Positions 1-8,564 of a stretch of 64,000 nt of DNA are shown here, in pieces. Numbering within the stretch: position 1 is the stretch's first letter; the number at the start of each line of letters is the position of its first letter. The notes under the pieces are model-generated. The model was not told the origin of the DNA. It saw nothing but the letters and a program-made list of their open reading frames with translations, and did no database searches. The stretch comes from Sorangiineae bacterium MSr11954 (lineage in GTDB: Bacteria > Myxococcota_A > Polyangia > Polyangiales > Polyangiaceae), in NCBI GenBank assembly GCA_037157815.1, contig CP089984.1:10027561-10091560 (forward strand), written 5' to 3'. The translations under genes were made by a program, and so were the position numbers.

Positions 1-881
1 GTGAGCGCCAGGCCAATGGGGATGCGGTTCGCTACCTTGTGCGGTACGCGCCCGTAGCCGATGACCAGGATGATCTCGCCCTCGCCCGTTTGATCGAGCG
101 GCTTCACCGGGCCATCGTTCGCAACCGTCCCCGCGAGCCCCGCCAGCCGCGGGCTCTTGTAAGATGTATTCTGCAACAAAAGCCGCGTGGGGTTGCGGAG
201 GGAGCCGAAGCCGTTGAACGCCAGCGCCTCGTCGTAATAGCGAAGGGCCTCGTCGGGCTGGCCGCTCTTTTCGAAGACGAGGCCGGCCAGAAAGCCGCCC
301 AGCCCGATGACCGGGTTGTCCTTCTGCTCCAAGGTGTCGACCACGTAGCGCTGCATCACGTTCAACCGGCGCGCCTCGACCCGGGCGCCGTTCAGATCGC
401 CGCGCTCGAGGTAGTTGATCATGTTGAGCGTGTTGATGAGCAGCTTCTCGTAAGGAGGCGCCTTGTAGCGGCCCGCCGAGTCGGAGAAGACGTACTTGGC
501 GATGCTGTCGCTGGCGTTGCGCGACAGATCGAGCATGTCGATGGCCTTGTCGGCCGACTCGAAATCGCGCGAGCTCTCGGGGAACTGCGCGAGCGACTGC
601 TGAATGCTCGCCCGGTCGAGCACCAGCAGCGCGTTGTCGCCCTGGAGATCGGCCGGGAGCTCCTTGCTCGTTTTGACATCCAGCTCGTCGTTGATGGCCC
701 CGATGGCGCCCTGCGGGTGCCCTTCGTCCAGGGCGGTGCGCATCTTCAAGGTGCGCGCTTCATGGCCTCCGCAGCCGACGAGAAGAGAAAGAAAAATAAA
801 AAGAAGAAGGGACAGCGGCGCTGCTGCCGTTGCAACAGCGTCGCTCCAAGTGCGGCCAATGCTGACCCCAATGCGCTTCAT
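1..881 (-). CDS. COG3014-like lipoprotein with TPR-like segments (3' end cut by window edge)
   Basis: I translated the minus strand directly. From the ATG at 881 there is a polar N-terminus, a Leu/Phe-rich stretch (about residues 23-36) and a lipobox LLVGC with Cys37, so this is an exported lipoprotein. About 290 residues are present before the window ends. The mature part has helical TPR-like segments such as GQPDEALRYYDEAL and NYLERGDLNGARVEARR, and ILVIGYGRVPHK lies near the edge. These features and the position 17 bp downstream of an LpoB-like gene match the COG3014/LpoB lipoprotein pair found in many proteobacteria. Function is not established; an envelope role is inferred. The first ~45 codons are unusually T-rich on the coding strand because of the signal sequence. 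Confidence 0.75.
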   Translation of the reverse strand, partial: MKRIGVSIGRTWSDAVATAAAPLSLLLFIFLSLLVGCGGHEARTLKMRTALDEGHPQGAIGAINDELDVKTSKELPADLQGDNALLVLDRASIQQSLAQFPESSRDFESADKAIDMLDLSRNASDSIAKYVFSDSAGRYKAPPYEKLLINTLNMINYLERGDLNGARVEARRLNVMQRYVVDTLEQKDNPVIGLGGFLAGLVFEKSGQPDEALRYYDEALAFNGFGSLRNPTRLLLQNTSYKSPRLAGLAGTVANDGPVKPLDQTGEGEIILVIGYGRVPHKVANRIPIGLAL

Positions 882-898
882 ATGGGCAAAGTGCCAGA

Positions 899-1516
899 CT
901 AGCGGACCATCTTGGTGATGTACGCTTTGTGCTGCCACCGGATGGCGCTCGTCTCCACCTCGATGACCTGCATGTAGAAGAAGTATTGAACGCGCCGCTT
1001 GTCGTCGGTGCGCTCGTCGGAGGTGGAGACCTTGCCGGTGATGAAGTACTTGGCCCCGAGCTGGCGGCCGTATTGCGCGACGTGCGCCGGGTTGAAGACC
1101 GCGTTTCGGTGGCCCTCCACCTCGGCGATCATTTGATTCTGCCGCTCGCGCGAGATCATCGTGACCACGCCGGAGTCGACCATCCACGTTTCGGCCTCGC
1201 TCAGGATGGTGGTGAGCTGCGACTCGATGTGCTCGCTCGTTTCATTCTGAAACGGGAAGACGGCCACCGTATCGGCGCCACGATGAGTTCGCCAGAGATC
1301 CATGATCGGGGCATTTCGGAGGTTGTTCAGGTTCTCCGAAAGCATGCGCTGGATGTCGTCTTTGTCGAGGCCGGTGCTCATGGCCGCATTGTCGATGCTC
1401 GGATCGTGGGAGTCGCGAACGTACTCCTTGCCGCCACACGCCGGGGTCAGCACGCCCAGCGCGCCCAACGTAAGAACGGAAGCCAGGCAAGCGATCGTGG
1501 AACGAATGCTCTTCAT
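899..1516 (-). CDS. LpoB-like penicillin-binding-protein activator lipoprotein
   Basis: 205-residue lipoprotein. The start at 1516 (MKSIRSTIACLAS) follows a GAGG ribosome-binding site and gives a clean signal peptide with lipobox LTPAC near residue 27; an upstream in-frame start at 1585 would bury it. The body carries the LpoB/CsgG-like fold signature: DTVAVFPFQNET, a helix ending in MISRERQNQM, and YFITGKVSTSD, ending in strands with IEVETSAIRWQ. In enterobacteria LpoB activates PBP1b from the outer membrane; here that role is by family only. It is the promoter-proximal gene of a two-gene unit with the COG3014-like lipoprotein that starts at 881. Confidence 0.82.
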   Translation of the reverse strand: MKSIRSTIACLASVLTLGALGVLTPACGGKEYVRDSHDPSIDNAAMSTGLDKDDIQRMLSENLNNLRNAPIMDLWRTHRGADTVAVFPFQNETSEHIESQLTTILSEAETWMVDSGVVTMISRERQNQMIAEVEGHRNAVFNPAHVAQYGRQLGAKYFITGKVSTSDERTDDKRRVQYFFYMQVIEVETSAIRWQHKAYITKMVR

Positions 1517-1644
1517 AGGTGTCCTCGGTAACATAATTCCGCGGGTAGAAAATAGACGTCTGTGTGAGAACCGACTTCGACCCATGCGAAAACCGCTCCG
1601 CTCGCGCGAGCCCGTGGATTTCGCGCCACGGACGCGTGCCCGTT

Positions 1645-1705
1645 CCCGTACACGTGCCCGATCTCCTTACGGAATTCGGGAACGGGAACGGGAAACGTGT
1701 ACGGG
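1645..1705. repeat. Inverted repeat between the VKOR-DsbA and LpoB genes
   Basis: An 11-bp perfect inverted repeat (cccgtacacgt at 1645-1655, acgtgtacggg at 1695-1705) has a 39-bp loop. The flanks extend the symmetry imperfectly with cgttcccg and cgggaacg motifs. It lies downstream of the VKOR-DsbA gene and upstream of the LpoB-like promoter region. It could be a terminator stem or an operator; there is no T-run, so I do not choose. Confidence 0.5.
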
Positions 1706-1777
1706 CGCGGGAGGAGTCAACGCAGGGTCTCGCTACAGCCGTAATCCGGTATCCACACAAACGCGGGCGGCGCGCCA

Positions 1778-2830
1778 TCAACTCTTGGTCGACAGCGCGC
1801 GGGACATCGCCTGCTCCAGCTTTTCCCGGCCTTGCGCGCCTTCGATCTTTTGGTCGCCAATGAAGATGGTCGGCAGGCCGCGCGCGTGGGTGGCGCGAAA
1901 TTCGGCCGTCTCTTTTTGAATGCGCGCGTCGGTCTCGGGATTCTGGACGCACGACCGGAATGCCGGGAGGTCGAGGCTAAGCGAAAGTGCGAGCTTCTCG
2001 CATCCTTCGGGGGTCAAATCCTCGGCAGGAACCCGGAAAAGGGCGTCGGCCATGGCGTCGCCCTTTCCCAGCTGCTCGCCGCAGCAGGCCGCGCGCGCGG
2101 CGTGGATGGCGTGGGGGTGCATGGGCAGCGGGACCTGCTTGCGCACCACGCGAATGCGCGAGGCGTGTTCATCGAGCATCGGGCTGAGTTCTTGGTGCGT
2201 CATGCGGCAAAAGGGGCACTCGAAGTCCACGAAGTCGACGACCGTGACCTTGCCCGCCGGGGTCTTTTGCATCTCAGCGGAAATCACATCGGGCAACCCG
2301 GCGGAGGCCACCGGGGCTACCGGGGCAGGACGGGAGTAGCCGATGGCCAAAGGCACGACCGCCGCGAGCGACAGCGCAGCGGCACCCCCGAGAACCGGCC
2401 CGCGTCCCTCGGGGGGATCGGCCTCGCGCCGCACGCGAAGCAGGGCACCCGCGAAGACCAGTAAGGCGCACGCGTCGACGACGGTGCAGTACGGGCAGAA
2501 CGTCGCCAGCTTGACCTGAATCAACAGAAGCACCGCCGCCACCAGCGCCGAAATGGCCGCCAGTCCGAGCTCGATGCGGCGCGCGCCGGGCCCGCGGAGC
2601 CATGTCAGGACGCCGAGGGTCAGAAAGCCCAGCATTCCAAAGGCGGGGAGCGGCACCCCGAGGACGGAGGAGTAGGCGGTCTGCCGGATGCGATCGCAGC
2701 CGCCGCCCATATCGCAGAAGACTGGGGCAGGGCGCAGGTAGTCGACCAGAAGGAGCGCGCTGACCGCTAGCCCAACGAGCACCGGAAGGACGAGAAGCAG
2801 CACGTAGGAAACGGCGTTCGATTTTCGCAT
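1778..2830 (-). CDS. VKOR-DsbA fusion, membrane disulfide-bond formation protein
   Basis: 350 residues in two modules. The N-terminal half is a vitamin-K-epoxide-reductase (VKOR) domain with several membrane helices. It has loop cysteines in FCDMGGGCD, the conserved SSVLGVP segment and the quinone-side pair CPYC before the last helix. The C-terminal half (about residues 190-350) is a DsbA-type thioredoxin fold with VVDFVDFECPFC as the periplasmic CxxC and a cis-Pro region GLPTIFIG. Known VKOR fusions reoxidise their own thioredoxin domain with quinone, replacing the DsbA/DsbB pair, so this one protein likely makes disulfides in exported proteins. All expected cysteines are visible. The start at 2830 (MRKSNAVSYV) precedes the first helix and sits behind GGAG; an earlier in-frame ATG at 2851 is possible. 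Confidence 0.9.
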   Translation of the reverse strand: MRKSNAVSYVLLLVLPVLVGLAVSALLLVDYLRPAPVFCDMGGGCDRIRQTAYSSVLGVPLPAFGMLGFLTLGVLTWLRGPGARRIELGLAAISALVAAVLLLIQVKLATFCPYCTVVDACALLVFAGALLRVRREADPPEGRGPVLGGAAALSLAAVVPLAIGYSRPAPVAPVASAGLPDVISAEMQKTPAGKVTVVDFVDFECPFCRMTHQELSPMLDEHASRIRVVRKQVPLPMHPHAIHAARAACCGEQLGKGDAMADALFRVPAEDLTPEGCEKLALSLSLDLPAFRSCVQNPETDARIQKETAEFRATHARGLPTIFIGDQKIEGAQGREKLEQAMSRALSTKS

Positions 2831-2920
2831 GATGGCGGGCTCCACGCACATGGCGCTGGACGGGAGGGTACCATCAGGCGTTGCGCCCGGAGTGGGGAAC
2901 CCGTAAGGCTGTAACCCTTC

Positions 2921-5659
2921 ATGCAGCGAAATCTTCCCAGCCGTAATCAAGTCCTCGAAGCCCTCTCGAACGAATCAGGTGCCGTTCACGCACATGAACT
3001 CGCGACGCGTTTGGGTGTCGAGGAGCCGAGCTATCCCGGCTTTTTGCGCTTTCTCGATGACCTCGTCTTTCAAGGCATCCTGACCGCGCGGGATGGCCAT
3101 AAATTCCGACTTTCCGGCAAGACGGGCGCGGGCCCGAACGCCGGCGCCCGCACCAGCACCAGCACCGGCACCAGCCAAGCATCGCGCGGCGAAGAGCGCG
3201 AGGGCATCATTTCGATCGCGCCCCGCGGCTTCGGCTTCGTCGCCAGCATCGGAGCGCCCGGCGACGACGTGTTCATCCCGCCCCCGGGCCTCGCCGGCGC
3301 CATGCACGGCGACAAGGTTCGCATCGCCATCGTCTCGCGCACCAACAAAGGCAAGGAGGGCACGGTCCTCCAGGTGCTCACGCGCCATGTCAAACGGGTG
3401 GCGGGCACGTTGCGGCGGCGCGGCCGGAGCGCTTGGCTCGAGCCCGACGACACGCGCATCCGCGGCCCCATCGTGCTCGAGCGCGACATCGACACCGTGA
3501 CGGGCGAAGGCAACAGCGGCAAGGACGGCGACGCCGCCGTCGTGTCCATCGCGCGCTACCCCGAGCTCCCCGACGAGAACCCGGTTGGAAAGCTCGAGGC
3601 CATCCTCGGCACCCCAGGCGAAATTGCGGTCGAGGTGGCGAAGGTGCTCGTGCGCGAGCAGGTCGAGGAGGTGCACTCGCCCGAGGCCTTCGCCGAGGCC
3701 GAAGCCTACGGCGTCGAGGTCCCCGCCGAGATGCTCGAGGGGCGCGAGGATCTGACCCACATACCTCTACCCACCATCGATCCGGAGGACGCGCGCGATC
3801 ACGACGATGCCGTGTGGGTCGAGCGCAGCCCCGAAGGTGACGGCTACGTCGCCTGGGTGGCCATCGCCGATGTGAGCTCCTACGTGCGCCCCGGAACGCG
3901 TCTCGACGCGGAGGCGCTCGCGCGGGGGTGCAGCATCTACCTCCCGGACCGCGCGATCCCGATGCTCCCGCGGCCGCTCTCGTCGAACCTGTGCTCCCTC
4001 CTCCCCGACGTGGTGCGCCTCTGCCTGTGCGCGCAAATCGAGCTGGATGGCGCGGGCCGCGTGAAGAGGGCGCGGTTGATCCGCGGCTTCATGAAGAGCC
4101 AGGCGAAGCTGACCTACGGCGGCGTGGCGCGCGCGCTGGGCTTGACCGATGGGCCGCCGCGCGATCCCAAGGCCGACGCCATGGTCGATGGGCTGCGCGT
4201 CGCCTACGAGCTGTCGCGCAAGCTGCGCGGCCTGCGCATGAAGCGCGGGGCCATCGACTTCGATCTGCCCGAGGCGAAGATCGTCCTGGGCGACGAGGGC
4301 GAGCCGCTCGACGTCATGCGGCGGGCGGAGGACGCGGGGGTCAAGAAGGCGTATCAGCTGATCGAGGAGCTGATGCTCCTGGCGAACGAGGTGGTGGCGC
4401 GCTGGTTCGTGCAGAGGGAGCTGCCCGCGATTTACCGGGTGCACGCGCCGCCGGATCCGGAGAAGCTCGATCGCTTCGCGCGGCTGTGCGAGCAGCTCGG
4501 CATCGAGTTCGAGATGGAGCAAGCCGAGGATCCCAAGAAGCTCAGCGAGCTGGTTCGCTCGTTCTCCGAGCTGGAGGAGGCGAGCGTGCTCCACATGCTG
4601 CTCCTCCGGTCGATGAAGCAGGCGACCTACGACGTCGTCAACATCGGCCACTTCGGGCTCGCCTCGAAGGCTTACTTGCACTTTACATCGCCCATCCGGC
4701 GCTACCCGGACTTGGTGGTGCATCGCGCGGTGCACGCGGCGCTCCTCGCCGGCGCGGGCTCGCGCGAGGGCGCGCAGACCATCTCCGAGCAGGAGCTGAC
4801 GGAGGCCGCGCTCACGTCGTCGGCCGCCGAGCGGCGCGTGATGGATATCGAGCGCGAGGTGGCCGATCTCTATCGCGCGGTGTTCATGCGCGATCGGGTG
4901 GGGCAGCAGTTCGAGGGGAGCGTCACGGCGCTCGTCGGATCGGGCGCGTACGTCAACCTGGACGAGCCGTTCGTCGACGTGCTGGTGCGCTTCGAGGATC
5001 TGGGCGCGGGCCCCTTCGAGCTCGACGACGATGGTCTGCGCGCCATCTCCGCGTCGGGCGACGCCATTCAGCTGGGCGATCGGATAACGGTGGAGATCAT
5101 CGACGTCTCCATCGTCCGCCGCGCCGTCTACGGAAGGCGCCTCTTCGGCTTCCGCGAGCGCGACGCCGGGCCCAAGCTGCCTCGGAAAAAGTCGAAGCAG
5201 AAGACGAACGGGTGGGCCTCGCCGGAGGAGCCCCGGACCAAGGGCTCGCGCCGCAGGATCGTCCGCACCGACGACCAAGGCCGCATCGAAAAGGGGCGCG
5301 TCGACAGGGGCCGCATCGACGAGGGGCGCAAGGGCAAGGCCGGCCGCGAAGACCGAGTCGGCCGCGAAGACCGAGTCGGCCGCGATGGCGGCGAAGAGCG
5401 CGAAGGCCGGAGCGGCCGCGGCAAGAGCCTGCGCGGCAAGGCCGTCGTGACCGCCAAGCCGTCGAAGCCGTCCAAGAAGAAGGCGAAGGTCGGAAAGACG
5501 CGAAAGGCGGCGGAGGGCCGGGAAACGCGGGAGACCCGGAAGACGGTGCGCGCGGGCAAGCTGCGAACGAAGGCGGCGGCGCCGAAAACGAAGAAAAATG
5601 AGAAGAGGAAGAACGGAAAGCCTTCGAAGAAGGTGAAGAAGAAGAAAGGGCGGGGCTGA
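2921..5659 (+). CDS. rnr: Ribonuclease R
   Basis: 912-residue 3'-5' exoribonuclease of the RNase II/R family, acting on structured RNA in the cytoplasm. Order of parts: an N-terminal winged-helix segment (about residues 1-65), a low-complexity Ala/Thr/Ser linker (70-90), cold-shock domains (about 95-240, GFGFVASIGAPGDDVF), the catalytic RNB domain beginning around IDPEDARDHDDAV (near residue 286, with the metal-binding aspartates), the family signature HFTSPIRRYPDLVVHR, an S1 domain (about 660-745), and a 150-residue Lys/Arg-rich tail from about residue 760. The usual family Phe in the DARDFDD motif is His here. Divergent from the VKOR-DsbA gene; trpS follows after 32 bp, probably as one transcription unit. 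Confidence 0.96.
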   Translation: MQRNLPSRNQVLEALSNESGAVHAHELATRLGVEEPSYPGFLRFLDDLVFQGILTARDGHKFRLSGKTGAGPNAGARTSTSTGTSQASRGEEREGIISIAPRGFGFVASIGAPGDDVFIPPPGLAGAMHGDKVRIAIVSRTNKGKEGTVLQVLTRHVKRVAGTLRRRGRSAWLEPDDTRIRGPIVLERDIDTVTGEGNSGKDGDAAVVSIARYPELPDENPVGKLEAILGTPGEIAVEVAKVLVREQVEEVHSPEAFAEAEAYGVEVPAEMLEGREDLTHIPLPTIDPEDARDHDDAVWVERSPEGDGYVAWVAIADVSSYVRPGTRLDAEALARGCSIYLPDRAIPMLPRPLSSNLCSLLPDVVRLCLCAQIELDGAGRVKRARLIRGFMKSQAKLTYGGVARALGLTDGPPRDPKADAMVDGLRVAYELSRKLRGLRMKRGAIDFDLPEAKIVLGDEGEPLDVMRRAEDAGVKKAYQLIEELMLLANEVVARWFVQRELPAIYRVHAPPDPEKLDRFARLCEQLGIEFEMEQAEDPKKLSELVRSFSELEEASVLHMLLLRSMKQATYDVVNIGHFGLASKAYLHFTSPIRRYPDLVVHRAVHAALLAGAGSREGAQTISEQELTEAALTSSAAERRVMDIEREVADLYRAVFMRDRVGQQFEGSVTALVGSGAYVNLDEPFVDVLVRFEDLGAGPFELDDDGLRAISASGDAIQLGDRITVEIIDVSIVRRAVYGRRLFGFRERDAGPKLPRKKSKQKTNGWASPEEPRTKGSRRRIVRTDDQGRIEKGRVDRGRIDEGRKGKAGREDRVGREDRVGRDGGEEREGRSGRGKSLRGKAVVTAKPSKPSKKKAKVGKTRKAAEGRETRETRKTVRAGKLRTKAAAPKTKKNEKRKNGKPSKKVKKKKGRG

Positions 5660-5691
5660 AAAGCGCCGAATACGCTAGAATACCGGCCCCC

Positions 5692-6693
5692 ATGGCCTCG
5701 ACCGACCGCGCACGCGTTTTCTCCGGCATTCAGCCGTCCGGAGAGTTCCACATCGGCAACTACCTCGGCGCGGCGCGGCAGTGGGCAAGCATGGTGCGCG
5801 ATCAAAAAGAGGAGCTCCTCTTTTGCATCGTCGACGCGCATGCCATCACGGTCCCCTTCGAGCCCGCCGAGCTAAAGCGCCGCATCCTGGCGCTCACCCG
5901 CGACTTGATCGCCTGCGGGCTCGATCCGGACAAGTGCACGCTCTTCGTTCAGAGCGATGTGCCCGAGCACACCGAGCTCGCCTGGTACCTGGCCGCCGTC
6001 ACCCCCATGGGTGATCTGGGGCGCATGACGCAGTTCAAGGAGAAGAGCGAGAACAAGGACTTCGTCTCCTGCGCGCTCTTCACGTACCCGGTGCTGATGT
6101 CGGCGGACATTCTCCTGTACAAGGCCACCGTCGTCCCGGTGGGCGATGACCAGGTGCAGCACGTCGAGCTGGCGCGCGAGACCGTCCGCCGCTTCAACCA
6201 CCGCTTTGGCGAGATCTTCCCCGAGCCGCACCCGCGTCTCTCGACCGCCACCCGCATCAAGGGTGTCGACGGGAACGCGAAGATGAGCAAGTCGAAGAAC
6301 AACAGCATCGCCACCTTCAGCCCGCCCGACGAGTTCTGGGGCAAGCTGCGCACGGCGTTCACCGATCCGCAACGGCTGCGCAAGAGCGATCCGGGGCGCC
6401 CCGAGGTTTGCAACATCTACACGATGCACAAGGCCGTGAGCCCCGAGGCCACGTGCAACGAAGTGTATGCAAACTGCACGCAAGCGAAGTGGGGCTGCAT
6501 GGACTGCAAGAAGGTGCTCTGGGAGAACTTCGACCGCGAGCTCACCCCCCTGCGCGAAAAGCGCGCGTCCCTCGACGACGACGCCGTACGGGCCGCGCTC
6601 GCCAAGGGCGCGGAGAAGGCGCGCGCGACCGCCAAAGAGACGGTCACCGAGGTGCGCACGGCCATGGGCCTCGGTAGCGGCGCCGTGCGATGA
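5692..6693 (+). CDS. trpS: Tryptophanyl-tRNA synthetase, iron-sulfur type
   Basis: 333-residue class Ic synthetase charging tRNA-Trp. The ATP-binding signatures are both present: FHIGN (residues 19-23, the HIGH motif) and KMSKS at 197-201. The C-terminal part holds five cysteines at about 240, 255, 262, 269 and 272. Cys240-x21-Cys262-x6-Cys269-x2-Cys272 closely matches the Cx22Cx6Cx2C pattern that binds a [4Fe-4S] cluster near the anticodon site of Thermotoga maritima TrpRS, and the local sequence VCNI...GCMDCKK is also alike. Cluster binding is therefore inferred. It lies just downstream of rnr; its stop overlaps an ATG at 6690 that opens a repeat-encoded reading frame. Confidence 0.96.
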   Translation: MASTDRARVFSGIQPSGEFHIGNYLGAARQWASMVRDQKEELLFCIVDAHAITVPFEPAELKRRILALTRDLIACGLDPDKCTLFVQSDVPEHTELAWYLAAVTPMGDLGRMTQFKEKSENKDFVSCALFTYPVLMSADILLYKATVVPVGDDQVQHVELARETVRRFNHRFGEIFPEPHPRLSTATRIKGVDGNAKMSKSKNNSIATFSPPDEFWGKLRTAFTDPQRLRKSDPGRPEVCNIYTMHKAVSPEATCNEVYANCTQAKWGCMDCKKVLWENFDRELTPLREKRASLDDDAVRAALAKGAEKARATAKETVTEVRTAMGLGSGAVR

Positions 6694-6726
6694 AGGCGGG
6701 GCACCTCGGTGCCCTGGTCGCGGCTC

Positions 6727-7060
6727 GTCTTGCCGCGTGGCGGCGTCTTGCCGCGTGGCGTGTCGCCGTGTGGCGGCGTCTTGCCGTGTGGCGTCTCGCC
6801 GCGTGGCGTGTCGCCGTGTGGCGGCGTCTTGCCGTGTGGCGTCTCGCCACGTGGCGGCGTCTTGCCGTATGCGGGCGTCTCGCCGTGTGGCGGCGTCTTG
6901 CCGCGTGGCGTCTCGCCGTGTGGCGGCGTCTCGCCGTGTGGCGGCGTCTCGCCGCGTGGTGGCGGGTCGCCGCGTGGCGGCGGGTCGCCGCGTGGTGGCA
7001 GGTCGCCGCGTGGTGGCGGGTCGCCGCGTGGCGGCGTATCGCCGTGTGGCGGGCGGCGGG
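6727..7060. repeat. 15/18-bp minisatellite between trpS and a lipoprotein gene
   Basis: About 330 bp built from roughly twenty degenerate units of 15 or 18 bp, typified by gccgtgtggcggcgtctt and gccgcgtggcgtgtc. Because unit lengths are multiples of three and stop codons are absent, several frames on both strands stay open (WRRLAVWRLA, SPCGGV, TARRRH type translations). One frame continues uninterrupted into the downstream lipoprotein gene. I read it as non-coding expanded DNA, not protein, because none of the translations resembles a domain. Confidence 0.85.
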
Positions 7061-7061
7061 T

Positions 7062-7532
7062 GTGCGCGTGGCGGGCTTCGCGTTCCTCGTGATCCTGGCG
7101 ATGAACGCAACCCTGGCGACAGGGTGCTCACGCTCGCCGCCCGACGCCACCCCCGACGGCGTCGTTCGACTCTGGCTGGAGAGGATGGAAACGTCCACCC
7201 GCGATCCGCGCGCGGCGCGTGAAGCGTACGCGCTGCTCGGCCCGGCGACCCGCAAAAACCTCGAAGTTCGGGCCGAGCGCGCTAGCCGCATTCAAGGCCG
7301 GCGCTTCGAGCCCTATGAGATGCTGGCCGAGGGGCGATTCGGGCTGCGATTCCGGGCGAAAACGATGAGCGTGGTCGGCCCGGTGGGCGAGGAAGCGAGG
7401 GTCGACGTGGTCGGCACCGATCCCGCGGTCGAGCGCGCGACCGTACGATGTGCGCGGGAGCAAGGGGTCTGGCGCATCGAGCCTGAGCTACCCGAGGTGA
7501 CCGAGGTCCCACGCTGGCGCGACGGTGGTTGA
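7062..7532 (+). CDS. Small lipoprotein of unknown function
   Basis: 156 residues from a GTG at 7062. That start gives a compact lipoprotein signal peptide, MRVAGFAFLVILAMNATLATGC, cleaved before Cys22. The mature part begins with DATPDGVVRLWLERME and contains AREAYALLGPATRKNL; this resembles small exported proteins with an NTF2/DUF4878-like fold that start with a helix and end in strands (VERATVRCAREQGVWRI), but the similarity is weak and I do not assign a function. The same frame is open back to an ATG at 6690 through the minisatellite, giving a 280-residue alternative whose N-terminus would be repeats; the signal peptide argues against that. dnaJ-like follows after 45 bp. Confidence 0.72.
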   Translation: MRVAGFAFLVILAMNATLATGCSRSPPDATPDGVVRLWLERMETSTRDPRAAREAYALLGPATRKNLEVRAERASRIQGRRFEPYEMLAEGRFGLRFRAKTMSVVGPVGEEARVDVVGTDPAVERATVRCAREQGVWRIEPELPEVTEVPRWRDGG

Positions 7533-7577
7533 GCGGTTGCTCGAAGGGTGGATGCGACTTAGCTTGGCGCCGCCATC

Positions 7578-8537
7578 ATGGCCGAAGACCTCTACTCCGT
7601 GCTCGGCGTTCCAAAGGGCGCCGATGCCGATACCATCAAAAAAGCCTACCGAAAGCTCGCTCAGAAGCTGCATCCGGACAAGAACCCCGGAAACAAGCAG
7701 GTCGAGACGCGCTTCAAAGCCGTCAACAAAGCGTACGACGTGCTCTCGGACGACTCCAAGCGCAAGCTCTACGACGAGTTCGGAGAGGAAGGCTTGCGCG
7801 AGGGCTTCGATCCGGACCGGGTGCGCGCCTACAAGCAATGGGCGTCGCAACAAGGCGGCGTTCGCGGAGCCGGCGGGTGGAGCGGCGACGGCGGAGGCGT
7901 GCGCATCGAAGATCTGTTCAGCAACGTGGCCACCAACCCCGGCGCGGGGGGCGGGGACATCTTCGGCGATCTCTTTGGCCGAGCACGCCGGCGCGGCCCG
8001 GTCAAAGGCCACGACGTCGAGAGCGAGGTGACCATCGACTTCGTGTCCTCCGTCAATGGTGCGACATTGGAGCTGCGCACCGAGGGTGGAGAGCCCGTCA
8101 CCGTGCGCATTCCCCCCGGCGCCTACGAAGGGAGCCGCGTGCGCATCGCAGGCCAGGGCGGCACCTCCCCCAACGGCGGCCCGCGCGGGGATCTCGTTCT
8201 GGTCGTCCACGTCGAGTCGCACCCCTTCTTCCGCCGCGACGACGACGATCTTCACGTGGACGTGCCCGTCACCCTGAAAGAGGCCTACCAAGGCGCCAAA
8301 ATCCGGGTCCCCACGCCCGACGGCTTCGTCTCGCTGCGCGTGCCCGAGGGAACGCAGAGCGGCAATGTCCTTCGCGTGCGCGGAAAGGGCATCAGCCGCA
8401 AAGGGCGCACCCCCGGGGATCTCTATGTGCACTTCTTGGTGCGCATCCCAACGGATCGCTCGCCGGAGACGGCGGAGCTTATCGAAAAGATCGGCGAAAA
8501 AGACGGCGACGATCCGCGGAAGGATTTGAAGTTTTGA
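7578..8537 (+). CDS. DnaJ/CbpA-type Hsp40 co-chaperone
   Basis: 319 residues. The J domain (residues 1-70) has the invariant HPD motif within KLHPDKNPG and stimulates Hsp70 ATPase. A Gly-rich linker (about 90-140) follows, then the two beta-sandwich substrate-binding domains ([44 protein letters not shown]). There is no CxxCxGxG zinc finger, so it is the CbpA-like type B class, not DnaJ proper. The gene follows the lipoprotein gene on the same strand and converges on the TPR-protein gene with 27 bp between them. Confidence 0.93.
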   Translation: MAEDLYSVLGVPKGADADTIKKAYRKLAQKLHPDKNPGNKQVETRFKAVNKAYDVLSDDSKRKLYDEFGEEGLREGFDPDRVRAYKQWASQQGGVRGAGGWSGDGGGVRIEDLFSNVATNPGAGGGDIFGDLFGRARRRGPVKGHDVESEVTIDFVSSVNGATLELRTEGGEPVTVRIPPGAYEGSRVRIAGQGGTSPNGGPRGDLVLVVHVESHPFFRRDDDDLHVDVPVTLKEAYQGAKIRVPTPDGFVSLRVPEGTQSGNVLRVRGKGISRKGRTPGDLYVHFLVRIPTDRSPETAELIEKIGEKDGDDPRKDLKF

Positions 8538-8558
8538 AGGGCGCGGGCGCGCGGCCCT
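8538..8558. terminator. Possible GC hairpin between convergent genes
   Basis: Directly after the dnaJ-like stop, agggc and gccct arms flank a short GC-only core that can also pair with itself. The 27-bp gap between two convergent genes is where a bidirectional terminator would sit, but no U-tract follows on either strand. Confidence 0.35.
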
Positions 8559-8564
8559 CGCCCC

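Noticed and set aside
39-902. 287-codon plus-strand frame at the left edge
   Set aside because: The minus-strand lipoprotein with signal peptide and operon context explains this DNA; the plus frame ends in a Lys/Arg run that is the complement of the signal peptide.
3767-5278. 503-codon minus-strand frame inside rnr
   Set aside because: Fully antisense to the RNB and S1 domains of RNase R.
6709-7092. Pro/Arg/Gly-rich 127-codon frame in the minisatellite
   Set aside because: All frames are open because units are multiples of three without stop codons; the peptide is only repeats.
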